Positions 15,759-23,851 of a stretch of 64,000 nucleotides of DNA are shown here, piece after piece. The translations under genes were made by a program, and so were the position numbers. This stretch comes from Nitratireductor aquimarinus (GTDB lineage Bacteria; Pseudomonadota; Alphaproteobacteria; Rhizobiales; Rhizobiaceae): the NCBI RefSeq assembly GCF_046773475.1, contig NZ_CP177240.1, positions 558,001 through 622,000 on the forward strand, in the 5' to 3' direction. How positions within the stretch are numbered: the stretch's first letter is position 1; every line of letters starts with the position of its first letter. Below the pieces are notes generated by a model. It was given only the letters and a program-made list of their open reading frames with translations, did not search any database and was not told where the DNA came from.

Positions 15759-16544
15759 CTAGGATTCCTGCGCCTTCTTGGCGACAGAGGCGTGCCAGGG
15801 GGTCAGCCAGCCGCGCAGTTGAGCGATCAGCGTGTAGAGCGTCAGTCCAATCAGCGTCAGAAGCACGATCACGGCGAAAAGGCCCGGGACCTGCAGCTCC
15901 TGCAACATGGCGACGGCGAGATAGCCGAGGCCTTCATTGCCACCGATGAACTCGCCGACGATGGCGCCGATCATCGACATCACTACGGCCACTTCCATGC
16001 CGGCCAGAACCACGGGCAACGCGGTGGGCAGGTCGAGCATTGTGAAGCGCTGTAGCGGGTTTGCCTGCAGCATGACGAACACGTCGCGGTCGCCCGGCTC
16101 AACGGAACGGAACGCGATCAGCGAGTTCGAGAAGACCGGGAAGAATGACAAAGCTGCGGCTATGACGATCTTCGATTCCAGCCCAAAGCCAAACCACAGG
16201 ATGAAGAGCGGTGCGAGCGCGATTTTTGGAATGAGCTGCAGGCACACAATGAAGGGCTTGAACGCCCATTCAAGCATCTGCACCCGAGCCATTGCCATGC
16301 CAAGCGTGATGCCGAGAAGGACTGCGATCAGAAAGCCGGAGACAGCCTCGATCACGGTGACAAGCGCATGACGCCAGACCTCGGCGTCGCTCACCAGTTC
16401 GATAAAAGCGACGACGATCTGATACGGCGTCGGCAGGATGAAGGCAGAGACATCGGCAGTGTGCACATACACTGTCCACGCGATCAGAAAGGCTGCAACG
16501 GTTGCTGTCGGAAGCGCTATGCGGATGAAACGATCTGTGCCCAT
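15759..16544 (-). CDS. ABC transporter permease, nitrate/taurine (SsuC) type
   Basis: A 261-residue membrane protein with about six helices. The cytoplasmic coupling loop reads DRDVFVMLQANPLQRFTMLD, followed by LPVVLAGMEVAVVMSMIGAIVGEFIGG, typical of SsuC/TauC/ThiX permeases. It is the last gene of a minus operon with ATPase (1-base overlap) and binding protein. A second such transporter lies at 22080-24678 and both are preceded by the same palindrome, so they probably serve the same catabolic programme. Confidence 0.9.
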   Translation of the reverse strand: MGTDRFIRIALPTATVAAFLIAWTVYVHTADVSAFILPTPYQIVVAFIELVSDAEVWRHALVTVIEAVSGFLIAVLLGITLGMAMARVQMLEWAFKPFIVCLQLIPKIALAPLFILWFGFGLESKIVIAAALSFFPVFSNSLIAFRSVEPGDRDVFVMLQANPLQRFTMLDLPTALPVVLAGMEVAVVMSMIGAIVGEFIGGNEGLGYLAVAMLQELQVPGLFAVIVLLTLIGLTLYTLIAQLRGWLTPWHASVAKKAQES

Positions 16545-17338
16545 CAGTGGCCTCCTGTCAGGCTGGCGCGAAGATGCACGAGCATGTCCTGGAATTCGGG
16601 TTTGCGTTGCAGATCAAGCGTGCGGGGGCGCTCGAAAGGCATCTCGATGACCTCGGTAATGCGGGCCGGTCGGGCGGCGAGCACCACGACGCGGTCCGAC
16701 AGGAATGCGGCCTCGGTGATCGAGTGCGTAACGAGGATGGTCGTGACATGCGCCTTCGCGCAGACCGACATCAGCTCCATGTTCAGCGTGTCACGTGTCA
16801 TCGCATCGAGTGCGCCGAAGGGCTCGTCGAGCAGCAGAACCTGAGGTTCGGTGATCAGCGCGCGCGCCAGCGAGGCGCGCTGGCGCATGCCGCCGGAAAG
16901 TGCAGAAGGCCGCGCTTTCTCGAAACCCTTGAGGCCCACGGTCTCGCAGAGCGCATGGGCCCGCTCCTCCCGTTCCGCCTTCCTTACCCCGCGAAGGCGC
17001 AGGGGCAGGGCGACATTTTCTGCAACGGTGAACCAGGGGAACAGACGCGCCTCCTGGAACATCATGGAGACGGGGCGCGTGGCTTCAACGGATCGTTTGC
17101 CGCCTTCCCAGACGGAGCGATCCCGCACGATGATCTCACCCTCGCTCGGCTTTTCAAGACCGGCGATGATGCGCAAAAGGGTGGTCTTGCCGCAGCCTGA
17201 CGGTCCGAGCAGCGAAATGAAGTCGCCGCGCTGCATGTCGAGAGTTGCATCGCCAATGGCGCGGACGGCGTTCTCGCCCTGACCAAAGGTCTTGCCGACA
17301 CCCACAATGCGGATGTCGGCCGGGTTGTCCATTTTCAT
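16544..17338 (-). CDS. ABC transporter ATP-binding protein, nitrate/taurine (SsuB) type
   Basis: A 264-residue ATPase. Walker A is GPSGCGKTT, Q-loop MMFQEARLFPWF, signature LSGGMRQRASLARAL, Walker B LLLDEPFGALDAMTR and H-loop VTHSITEAAFLSDR. It is coupled to the upstream binding-protein gene by an ATGA overlap and to the downstream permease by TGATG. It energises import by the adjacent permease. An internal ATG at 17332 is an alternative start. Confidence 0.92.
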   Translation of the reverse strand: MKMDNPADIRIVGVGKTFGQGENAVRAIGDATLDMQRGDFISLLGPSGCGKTTLLRIIAGLEKPSEGEIIVRDRSVWEGGKRSVEATRPVSMMFQEARLFPWFTVAENVALPLRLRGVRKAEREERAHALCETVGLKGFEKARPSALSGGMRQRASLARALITEPQVLLLDEPFGALDAMTRDTLNMELMSVCAKAHVTTILVTHSITEAAFLSDRVVVLAARPARITEVIEMPFERPRTLDLQRKPEFQDMLVHLRASLTGGH

Positions 17339-18339
17339 GCTTTCAGGGCCTGATCGAGTAGGTCGTTCGTGTAGAGTTCGGTCGCGGGCACAGCTTTGTC
17401 GATGAGCTTGGCGCCAGCAAGCAGATCAACGGCGCTCTCCCAGAGCTCGGGGATGTTGCGGAGGATATTGTCTTCGCCCTTTGAAGCCCAGTTTTCCGCG
17501 TTGGTGCGGAGGTCTTTCTGCGCCGTTTCCAGATTTTTGAGGCCAGAGACGTCGTGTTTCTCGCCAATGATCTTGAGAATTGGCAGAAGGTCTTCCGTGG
17601 TGACGATTTCCTTGGCCGCGCGGTGCGTAGCGCGCAGGAAGGAGACGAACTTTTCGGGGTTTGCGGCAATCATGTCAGGGCGGGCGACATAGACCTGACC
17701 CGGCATACCGTCATCGATCGGCATGACCGAGACATCGTCGCGCGCTGCGCTGGCAATGATCATGGAAGAGGTGTTGCCGATGAAAGCGCCGGCGCGGCCG
17801 GCCTCGATCAGCGCGAAGGATGCAGCGGAATCGGCGACCTTGACCTTGTCGACCTTGTCCGGCGAAGCACCAGCCCTGGACATCATCAGGTCGAGCGTGC
17901 CCTCCATGGAGCCTCCCAGCGTCGCCATGCCCACCGTGCGACCTTCCAGGTCGGCCATGGTCTTCACTGGATTTTCCTTCGAGGAAAGCAGGAAGAACGG
18001 GGAGCGCTGGGCGATGGTGGCGATCGAGATCAGCGGCGCGTCGTTGTTGATGCGTGAGACGATGTAGTTGGTGCCGCCGGTGCGGCCGGAATCCATTTGC
18101 TTGGCAATGGTCATCTGCGCCGCAAGAGCCGCGCCCTTGCCAGCCTGCAGGTTCATCGCCAGCCCTTCGTCGGCGTAATAGCCGGCGGCATCCGCATAGA
18201 TGACCGGCGCGAAGGCCAGTGACAGCGTGAAGGGTGTGATGAAATTAAACGTTTCTTCTGCCTGCCCCTTGATCGGGAATGACAGCATGGCTGCGCTGCT
18301 CATCGCTCCCAGCATCAGGTTTCGTCTCGTCAGGTTCAC
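17335..18339 (-). CDS. ABC transporter substrate-binding protein, NMT1/THI5-like
   Basis: A 334-residue periplasmic protein. I place the start at the GTG at 18339 because GGGAGG lies 8 bases upstream; a TTG at 18360 falls inside the operator. The N-terminus NLTRRNLMLGAMSSAAML contains a TRRNLML stretch, so export may use the Tat route, followed by NFITPFTLSLAFAPVIYADA, the NMT1-like start of the mature fold. Later segments (LEGRTVGMATLGGSMEGTLD, MIAANPEKFVSFLRATHRAA) fit aromatic, sulfonate or pyrimidine-type binding proteins. First gene of the operon; the palindrome at 18355-18368 sits directly before its ribosome binding site. Confidence 0.88.
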   Translation of the reverse strand: MNLTRRNLMLGAMSSAAMLSFPIKGQAEETFNFITPFTLSLAFAPVIYADAAGYYADEGLAMNLQAGKGAALAAQMTIAKQMDSGRTGGTNYIVSRINNDAPLISIATIAQRSPFFLLSSKENPVKTMADLEGRTVGMATLGGSMEGTLDLMMSRAGASPDKVDKVKVADSAASFALIEAGRAGAFIGNTSSMIIASAARDDVSVMPIDDGMPGQVYVARPDMIAANPEKFVSFLRATHRAAKEIVTTEDLLPILKIIGEKHDVSGLKNLETAQKDLRTNAENWASKGEDNILRNIPELWESAVDLLAGAKLIDKAVPATELYTNDLLDQALKA

Positions 18340-18354
18340 GCGGCTTACCTCCCT

Positions 18355-18368
18355 GTTCAAATATGAAC
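18355..18368. promoter_or_regulatory. GTTC-6N-GAAC palindrome (site 1), IclR-type operator candidate
   Basis: GTTCAAATATGAAC, with a further half site (GTTCA) at 18374-18378. It overlaps the leader of the minus-strand ABC operon. Close copies occur at 21555-21568 and 21756-21769, and degenerate ones at 36224-36256. Confidence 0.75.
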
Positions 18369-18452
18369 TCAGTGTTCAATCAAATCTAAGCGCAAATTGC
18401 CGGCTATGGCAAGAGCGGTTTGTCTAGCCGGATAATCAGATCCCTCCCGTCT

Positions 18453-19292
18453 TCAGACGTCAGTGAGTTCGGCAGTCGGAGTTTTCGGAAGACCGCCTAA
18501 AAGGCGGGTGATGGCGTCGGCCGTGCGCACCACTTCGCGCCGAACACTGGCGTCGATGCTGTCAATCCGGTCGGCGGAGGCCGCCTGGGTGGCGTTGATG
18601 GCGGCAACGACATTGCCGTCGATGTCGCGCACCGGCGCCGCGATGCTTGCGATACCGGTTTCGAAATTGCCGATCTGAACAATGGAGCGCGCATTCCGGT
18701 CGCGTTTCCATTGTGCGCTCACCTCGCCCAGGCTGCGCGGTGTTTGCCCTGGCGCGTTCTGATAGGTCTCGTCACGGAAGAGGCGGAACAATTCATCCTC
18801 GCTGAGATCGGCCAGCAGGACGCGGCCCATTGTGGTGCCGGCGGCAGGCAGGCGGCTGCCGACGTGAACGATACTGGCAAGGCCCATATGGCTCGGAACG
18901 CGCAGCATGTAGAGCACGAAGCGACCATCGCGCACACCCAGATGAGCCGACCAGTCGGTCTCATCTCGAAGTTTTTCGAGTTCGGGCAGTGCGACTTCCA
19001 CCAGTTCGCGCGTCGCCAGGTAACCATAGCCGAGCCGCAGAACGGCAGGTCCCAGCGCGTATCGCGAGGTTTGCTGGTTGTGCAGAAGATATCCCTGTTG
19101 TGCCAGCGTGTAGACCGTCCGGAAGGCTGCCGAGCGGGTCGTCCCCAATCTGCGCGCGATGTCCGAAAGCGTCATCTCCCGGTTGTCCGGTGTGAAGGAC
19201 TGCAGCACCTGCAGGCCGCGGATCAGCCCGGGGACGATGTATTTGTCATCGGAGGGTGGAGCGGGAGAGGAAGGCGAGGATGTTTTGTCCAT
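18453..19292 (-). CDS. IclR family transcriptional regulator
   Basis: A 279-residue regulator with the N-terminal IclR winged helix (VPGLIRGLQVLQSF, LSDIARRLGTTRSAAFRTVYTL) and a C-terminal effector domain (LRLGYGYLATRELVEVALPELEKL, SAHLGVRDGRFVLYMLRV, AAGTTMGRVLLADLSEDEL). The type resembles PcaR/PobR-like regulators of aromatic degradation. It is divergent from the bicupin gene with a 68-base gap, so that gene is the first candidate target. The gap lacks the GTTC-GAAC palindrome found before the transporters, so this regulator may see a different sequence from the second IclR protein at 35387. Confidence 0.9.
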   Translation of the reverse strand: MDKTSSPSSPAPPSDDKYIVPGLIRGLQVLQSFTPDNREMTLSDIARRLGTTRSAAFRTVYTLAQQGYLLHNQQTSRYALGPAVLRLGYGYLATRELVEVALPELEKLRDETDWSAHLGVRDGRFVLYMLRVPSHMGLASIVHVGSRLPAAGTTMGRVLLADLSEDELFRLFRDETYQNAPGQTPRSLGEVSAQWKRDRNARSIVQIGNFETGIASIAAPVRDIDGNVVAAINATQAASADRIDSIDASVRREVVRTADAITRLLGGLPKTPTAELTDV

Positions 19293-19360
19293 AAAACACT
19301 GTCTAGCAGGTAAAACGCCCTTGATCTAGCGTCCGGTCAACTCAGGAGAGAGGAATAACG

Positions 19361-20308
19361 ATGACGATACACACGACCGCCGCTTCAGCTCTTGCCCAGG
19401 ACCTTGCCGCGCATACGGGCCGTTTCACCGACAAGACCTTTGACTGGAACGCTTTTCCGTCGAATGCCGGGTTCGACGATCTGGCCCGTGCGCAGATGCG
19501 CTATATCGGCGCTGGCGGATCGCCGAAGGTTGGCGACACGTCCACCCTGAAGCCCGATCACTTCACGTTGAGCCTGATCCACAAAGAGCCTGGCAAATAC
19601 GCCGCCTGCCATAGCCATGAAATCGAAGAGAGCTTCCTCATCATCGACGGCGTTCTGGTCGTTGGCTGGGAGCGTGACGGTGAAGTGGTCGAGGTCAAGC
19701 TTGGCGCGAAGGACATGATCCTCAATGCCCGCGAGATCGGTCATGGTTTCCGCAACGATGGCGTGACGCCGGTGCTGATGTCGATCTCTGTCGATGTGGG
19801 CAAGCCGTTGCCGCCTGTCTATCACTACCACCCGAAGGAGCATCCGGCGGAACTGGCGCGCAGCTTTGGCGCAGAGCCGGGTAAGACGCTGCCTTTCGAC
19901 CGCAATGGCAGCCACCCGTTGCAGCAGCTGATGGCGCAGTATGTTGTGCGTCACAACGAACTGCCGACGATCTGGGAAGAGGCTGGTTTCACCCGCAAGG
20001 TCTATGTGGGTGAGGGTGGCATTGCTCACGACACCTGCCGCAAGGAGATGCTGGGCATTCCTTCACAGGTCGGCATCAAGCCGATCGTCCGTGACGTCGA
20101 AGACGCCTATCTCGTTCTCGAGGGATCGCTCATTGTCGGCTGGGAAGAGAATGGCGAGACCGTCGAGGTGGAGCTCGGACTGCGCGATCTGGTCAAGACG
20201 CCGGCCGGTCGCAAGCACTGGTTCCGCAACAATTCCGCAGCGCCAGCAACGGTCTGGTCGGTCATCGGCTCGTCCGAGCCCGACGGGATTGTCTACGAAG
20301 CGGCATAG
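19361..20308 (+). CDS. Bicupin domain protein, possible dioxygenase or isomerase
   Basis: A 315-residue protein with two cupin domains. Domain 1 has a perfect cupin motif 1 (H84, H86, E90 in GKYAACHSHEIEESFLIIDG) and H128 in motif 2 (HGFRN). In domain 2 the equivalent positions are I242, R244 and D248, with only H286 kept (PAGRKHWFRN), so one metal site is expected, in domain 1. This arrangement occurs in gentisate-type dioxygenases and in cupin isomerases, but overall sequence is not a standard gentisate dioxygenase. Start supported by AGGAGAGAGG upstream. It is transcribed away from the IclR gene and converges on the monooxygenase gene; a ring-cleavage role on that enzyme's product is an inference. 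Confidence 0.7.
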   Translation: MTIHTTAASALAQDLAAHTGRFTDKTFDWNAFPSNAGFDDLARAQMRYIGAGGSPKVGDTSTLKPDHFTLSLIHKEPGKYAACHSHEIEESFLIIDGVLVVGWERDGEVVEVKLGAKDMILNAREIGHGFRNDGVTPVLMSISVDVGKPLPPVYHYHPKEHPAELARSFGAEPGKTLPFDRNGSHPLQQLMAQYVVRHNELPTIWEEAGFTRKVYVGEGGIAHDTCRKEMLGIPSQVGIKPIVRDVEDAYLVLEGSLIVGWEENGETVEVELGLRDLVKTPAGRKHWFRNNSAAPATVWSVIGSSEPDGIVYEAA

Positions 20309-20329
20309 TCTGGTTCGTATCCATGAAAA

Positions 20330-20361
20330 TGCGCCCCTGGCTTTGGTAAGTCAGGGGCGCA
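20330..20361. terminator. Bidirectional hairpin between cupin and monooxygenase genes
   Basis: A 10-bp stem (TGCGCCCCTG at 20330-20339, CAGGGGCGCA at 20352-20361) and a 12-base loop between convergent stops, flanked by AAAA on the left and by GTCATTTCT on the right. Confidence 0.7.
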
Positions 20362-20405
20362 GTCATTTCTGCTTCGCTCAAGCTACCTGCATTGGTTGAC
20401 CGCCT

Positions 20406-21536
20406 TCAAGCTGCTTCGGCAAGCTCCGTCGCCCAGGCATTGTAGCCATAAACCCAGTCGGCATTGGTGCCCTGTTTCAGCCAGTCATTGGCGAGAGATC
20501 CCCGCTGGACTTCGGCGGTGCGCGGGATGCGGGCGGTTTCATAGCGCTTCAGCGCCTCCGGTACGGAAGCCGGCGTGACGCCATCGAGTGCACGAGCCAG
20601 AACGACAGCGTCTTCAATGGCCATGCATGCGCCCTGCGCCATGAATGGCACCATGGGGTGCGCCGCATCGCCCAGAAGCGTGATTGCTCCACTGGACCAG
20701 CGCTCCATCGGTTCGCGCACATGCAGCGCGGAGCGGGTGACCGTTTCGCAGGCATCTAGCAGGGCGCGGGCTTCGGGGTGGAAATCGGCGTAGGCCGCCC
20801 GCAACGCGTCGATGTCGCCCGGCAGGGTCCAGCCTTCCTCGGTCCAGTCTTCCTGCGGCGTCGTGGCAAAGACGAATATCTCGGTGCCAAGATTGAGCGG
20901 GAAGGTGACGATCTGGTGTGCAGGCGTCGGGCCCCACCATTTGGTAAATGAATCGAGATTGGGAATGCCGTCACCGCGCTCGCGTGGGAAAACGGCGCGG
21001 TAGGACACAAGGCCGGTGAAACGCGGGTGATCCTCGCCGAAGAGGGAATGGCGCACAGCCGAGTGGATGCCGTCCGCGCCGATCAAAACATCAGCTTCAA
21101 ATCGTGTTCCATCGGAGAGAATGGCGACTGCTCCGCTGTCCGTCTGCTCGGCTGCGGTGACCTCGGTGGCGAAGCGGATCGTGTTTTCCGCCAGTGCGTT
21201 TTCGAGTGCGGTCAGCAGGTCAGCGCGGTGAATGGTCAATTGCGGCGCGCCGTAACGTTCCTCCGCTGCCGTGCTCATGGGCAGGCGCGAAGTCTCTTCG
21301 CCAGTATCCCAGGTTCTGCTGATGCGGTATTCAGGGCGGGCTGCGGTTCTGCGCAGCAGGTCGCCGATCCCCAGCCCGTCCAGTGCGTGCACCGCATTGG
21401 GGGTGAGATTGACGTCGGCGCCGATGCGACCGAAGGCGCGGGCGCGCTCGAAAATCGTGACGTCGTGCCCCTGTTTCTGCAGCGCGATCGCCGTTGCCAT
21501 TCCGCCGACGCCACCGCCGGCTATGCCGATCTTCAT
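20406..21536 (-). CDS. FAD-dependent aromatic monooxygenase, NicC/salicylate hydroxylase-like
   Basis: A 376-residue class A flavoprotein hydroxylase. It shows GIAGGGVGGMATAIAL (FAD Rossmann motif) at the N-terminus, the DG motif DVLIGADGIHSAVR near residue 155, and the second FAD motif LLGDAAHPMVPFMAQGACMA near residue 285. The ending NADWVYGYNAW and the SFTKWWGP segment recall 6-hydroxynicotinate 3-monooxygenase (NicC) as I remember it. Positions I believe are active-site His or Tyr in NicC differ here (NLTPN for HIGPN, PFMAQ for PHMAQ), so the ring substrate is probably another hydroxylated aromatic or pyridine acid. The promoter holds the GTTC-GAAC palindrome at 21555-21568. Confidence 0.85.
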   Translation of the reverse strand: MKIGIAGGGVGGMATAIALQKQGHDVTIFERARAFGRIGADVNLTPNAVHALDGLGIGDLLRRTAARPEYRISRTWDTGEETSRLPMSTAAEERYGAPQLTIHRADLLTALENALAENTIRFATEVTAAEQTDSGAVAILSDGTRFEADVLIGADGIHSAVRHSLFGEDHPRFTGLVSYRAVFPRERGDGIPNLDSFTKWWGPTPAHQIVTFPLNLGTEIFVFATTPQEDWTEEGWTLPGDIDALRAAYADFHPEARALLDACETVTRSALHVREPMERWSSGAITLLGDAAHPMVPFMAQGACMAIEDAVVLARALDGVTPASVPEALKRYETARIPRTAEVQRGSLANDWLKQGTNADWVYGYNAWATELAEAA

Positions 21537-21554
21537 TCAACTCACTCCCGATTT

Positions 21555-21568
21555 GTTCAAATAAGAAC
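21555..21568. promoter_or_regulatory. GTTC-6N-GAAC palindrome (site 2)
   Basis: GTTCAAATAAGAAC, 19 bases upstream of the monooxygenase start, followed by a weaker copy (GTTCAAAAAATAAC at 21574-21587). It is the exact reverse complement of site 3 at 21756-21769, placing both divergent transcripts under the same factor. Confidence 0.8.
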
Positions 21569-21746
21569 GTATAGTTCAAAAAATAACGATATTGTGTGCA
21601 GTGGACACTGTCAACGCGCTCCTGTCGGCCGATGGGGTGATCCTTTCGTGCCTGCTCCCAGACATGATCCGGCGTCTGCTGATGTCCACAGGAGGCCCCG
21701 GAAAGGGGCGGTTGACAAGCCGGCCGGGATTCGACATTCTAAATTT

Positions 21747-21769
21747 GAACAATATGTTCTTATTTGAAC
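21747..21769. promoter_or_regulatory. GTTC-6N-GAAC palindrome (site 3) with overlapping extra half site
   Basis: GTTCTTATTTGAAC at 21756-21769, plus an overlapping GAACAATATGTTC at 21747-21759, so three half sites lie in a row 19 bases upstream of the first gene of the large plus-strand operon. Position suggests repression or close activation of that promoter. Confidence 0.8.
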
Positions 21770-21787
21770 ATCGGTTGGGAGGAACAG

Positions 21788-22090
21788 ATGGACGCCTTTA
21801 AAGACCGCCTGTCGCAGCGCGCCTTCGACACTGGGCGTCCCGGGCTGGAGCATCAGTGCCGCGGGCGTGAACTGGATGAGCGCGAAGTCGCATTCGCCGA
21901 CGCCCTGATGACGATTTACGCCACGGGTGAGCACGATTTTTCAGCCGTTGCGCGGCAACTGACCGAAAAGGGTATCGTTGCACCGCGCTCTGGCCGGTCC
22001 GACTGGACTGAGGCGCTGCTTTCAGAAGAGCTGGCGGCGACGAACAAAGAACTCGACGCTGCATACGAGGCGCATGGCTATGGCGCTTGA
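21788..22090 (+). CDS. Small recombinase-like helix-turn-helix domain protein
   Basis: A 100-residue protein of a family I know only as recombinase-like HTH proteins found beside ring-oxidation genes. Conserved features visible here are HQ at residues 22-23, FADALMTIYATGEHDF, VARQLTEKGIVAPRSG with the WTEALLSEEL stretch, and the C-terminal LDAAYEAHGYGA. Function is undefined. It is first in the large catabolic operon, with GGGAGGA before its ATG at 21788, and it overlaps the ABC ATPase gene by 11 bases. It might be a small accessory or regulatory subunit rather than a recombinase, because there is no catalytic domain. Confidence 0.65.
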   Translation: MDAFKDRLSQRAFDTGRPGLEHQCRGRELDEREVAFADALMTIYATGEHDFSAVARQLTEKGIVAPRSGRSDWTEALLSEELAATNKELDAAYEAHGYGA

Positions 22091-22850
22091 GTTTCGCTCG
22101 GTCACAAAAGAGTTCACCACTGGAACCGGGCAGAATCTCGTCGCCGTCAACGACATCAACTTCCGGGTCGATGAAGGCGAGTTCGTCTCTGTGGTCGGCC
22201 CGTCAGGTTGCGGCAAGAGCACAATCCTGAGCATGACGGCCGGCCTTTACCAGCCAACGCGCGGTGAGGTTCTGGTCAGCGACGAGCTCGTCGGCGGTCC
22301 CAATGCACATGTTGGTTTCATGTTGCAGAAGGATCTGCTTCTGCCCTGGCGCGATATCGTTTCGAATGTCGAGTTCGGGCTGGAAGCGCGCGGTGTCGCC
22401 AGATCGGAACGCCGGGACCGGGCGATGGCGGAGCTGAAACGCTGTCACCTGGCAGGGTTCGAGAAGCACTATCCCTATCAGCTCTCCGGCGGCATGCGCC
22501 AGCGTGCGGCGCTCGCGCGGACGCTGGCGATCAAGCCGGAAATCGTCCTGCTCGACGAACCATTCTCCGCGCTCGATGCGCAGACAAAGCTGCTGCTGCA
22601 AAACAGCTTTGCCGGAACGATTTCTGAAACTGGCAAGACAACGCTGCTGATTACCCATGATCTGGCTGAGGCGGTTCTTATGTCAGACCGCATTCTGGTT
22701 CTTTCCGAAAGACCGGGCAGCGTGGTGGCCGAGATCAAGGTTGATTTGCCGTATCGCGAGGAGCCGCTGCGACGCCGGGTGATGCCGGAAGTCAGCGAGT
22801 ATGCGGCGCAGATATTCAAACATCTGAAGCTGGAAGAAAAAGCCATCTGA
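22080..22850 (+). CDS. ABC transporter ATP-binding protein, nitrate/taurine (SsuB) type
   Basis: A 256-residue ATPase; the ATG at 22080 is preferred (GAGG 9 bases upstream), with 22074 as an alternative. Walker A GPSGCGKST, Q-loop MLQKDLLLPW, signature LSGGMRQRAALARTL, Walker B VLLDEPFSALDAQTK, H-loop ITHDLAEAVLMSDR. It overlaps the preceding small gene and precedes a binding protein and permease of the same type. It belongs to the second NMT1-type importer of this catabolic region. Confidence 0.92.
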   Translation: MALEFRSVTKEFTTGTGQNLVAVNDINFRVDEGEFVSVVGPSGCGKSTILSMTAGLYQPTRGEVLVSDELVGGPNAHVGFMLQKDLLLPWRDIVSNVEFGLEARGVARSERRDRAMAELKRCHLAGFEKHYPYQLSGGMRQRAALARTLAIKPEIVLLDEPFSALDAQTKLLLQNSFAGTISETGKTTLLITHDLAEAVLMSDRILVLSERPGSVVAEIKVDLPYREEPLRRRVMPEVSEYAAQIFKHLKLEEKAI

Positions 22851-22876
22851 CTGGCCGGAAACAAAGGGGAATTCTG

Positions 22877-23851
22877 ATGAGACGCATGCTTAAATCGGCT
22901 CTCGCCGCTGTTATTCTGACGGCCACTGCCAGCACCGCAATCGCCGCCGAAAAGGTGACATATCTGTTCCCGGCGCCTGATTTTCTGCCCGCGTTTGCGC
23001 CGTTCCAGCTTGCCAAGAGCAAGGGGTATTTCGGTGACGCCGGCCTCGACGTTACGTTCCAGGTGGGCAAGGGCGGCGCCGATGTGGCGACGCAGGTGGC
23101 TGTCGGTAACGCCGATCTCGGCGGCGGCATCGGCGATACGCCGATTATCGTTCGCGCCAACGGTCTCGACATTCGTGGTGTGGCTCTGCTCGGCGGACGC
23201 GGCCTGACGCAGCTTGCTTGGCGCAAGGACAGCGGCATCACCGGCCCTGCCGACCTCAAGGACAAGTCGATCGGTGTTCTCGCCTTCCAGGACACGACTT
23301 ACTACAATCTTCTGGGCGTTCTGGCTTCTGCTGAACTCAGCAAGGCCGATGCCGACATTCAGGCGGTCGGCCCCGGCGGCATCATTCAGTTGACCATTGC
23401 CGGAAATCTGCAGGCCATGTCGGGTGTGCCGGAATGGATTGCCGCCATCGAGGCTGCCGGCGTCGAGATGGAACAGATGCCGGTCGATGAGGTCTTCCCC
23501 GCCATGGCGCAGGCCATCATCGCTTCCGACAAGACCATCGAAGAGCGTCCCGAGGTTGTGCGCGGTTTCGTCGGCGCGGTGCTCAAGGCGGTTGCCGATA
23601 TTTCTGCCGATCCGGCGCAGGCCGCCAAGGACTATGTCGCCGCCGTTCCGCAGCATGCAGGCAAGGAAGCCGAGATCGAGGGCATCCTGCGCTCCTACGC
23701 GACACTGGTTTATCCTGAAGGTGAAAACCAGCCCCTCGGCGCATTCGATCCGGAACGTATCGGCAAGGTGCAGGCGTTCTATGTCGACAGCGGCATTGTC
23801 CAGACCGCCGTCCCGATTGAAGACCTCTACACGAATGATTTCGTTCAATGA
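22877..23851 (+). CDS. ABC transporter substrate-binding protein, NMT1/THI5-like
   Basis: A 324-residue secreted protein with a Sec signal peptide (LKSALAAVILTATASTAIAA). The mature start KVTYLFPAPDFLPAFAPFQL and the segments GKGGADVATQVAVGNADLGG and LKDKSIGVLAFQDTTYYNLL fit the NMT1-like fold that binds aromatic acids, pyrimidines or sulfonates. GGGGAA precedes the ATG. The gene lies between the ATPase and the permease (4-base overlap). Its sequence differs clearly from the binding protein at 17335, so the two systems may carry different but related compounds. Confidence 0.88.
   Translation: MRRMLKSALAAVILTATASTAIAAEKVTYLFPAPDFLPAFAPFQLAKSKGYFGDAGLDVTFQVGKGGADVATQVAVGNADLGGGIGDTPIIVRANGLDIRGVALLGGRGLTQLAWRKDSGITGPADLKDKSIGVLAFQDTTYYNLLGVLASAELSKADADIQAVGPGGIIQLTIAGNLQAMSGVPEWIAAIEAAGVEMEQMPVDEVFPAMAQAIIASDKTIEERPEVVRGFVGAVLKAVADISADPAQAAKDYVAAVPQHAGKEAEIEGILRSYATLVYPEGENQPLGAFDPERIGKVQAFYVDSGIVQTAVPIEDLYTNDFVQ

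Noticed and set aside
19361..20308. Gentisate 1,2-dioxygenase
   Set aside because: Two cupin domains and a nearby hydroxylase suggest it, but the typical gentisate dioxygenase segments are not visible, so only a bicupin call is made.
21788..22090. LigA-type protocatechuate 4,5-dioxygenase small subunit
   Set aside because: Size and position would fit, but the conserved LigA pattern is missing and the sequence matches the recombinase-like HTH family better; no LigB partner is present.
22478..23848. 456-codon minus-strand frame
   Set aside because: Antisense to the ABC ATPase and binding-protein genes, both of which show full family motifs.
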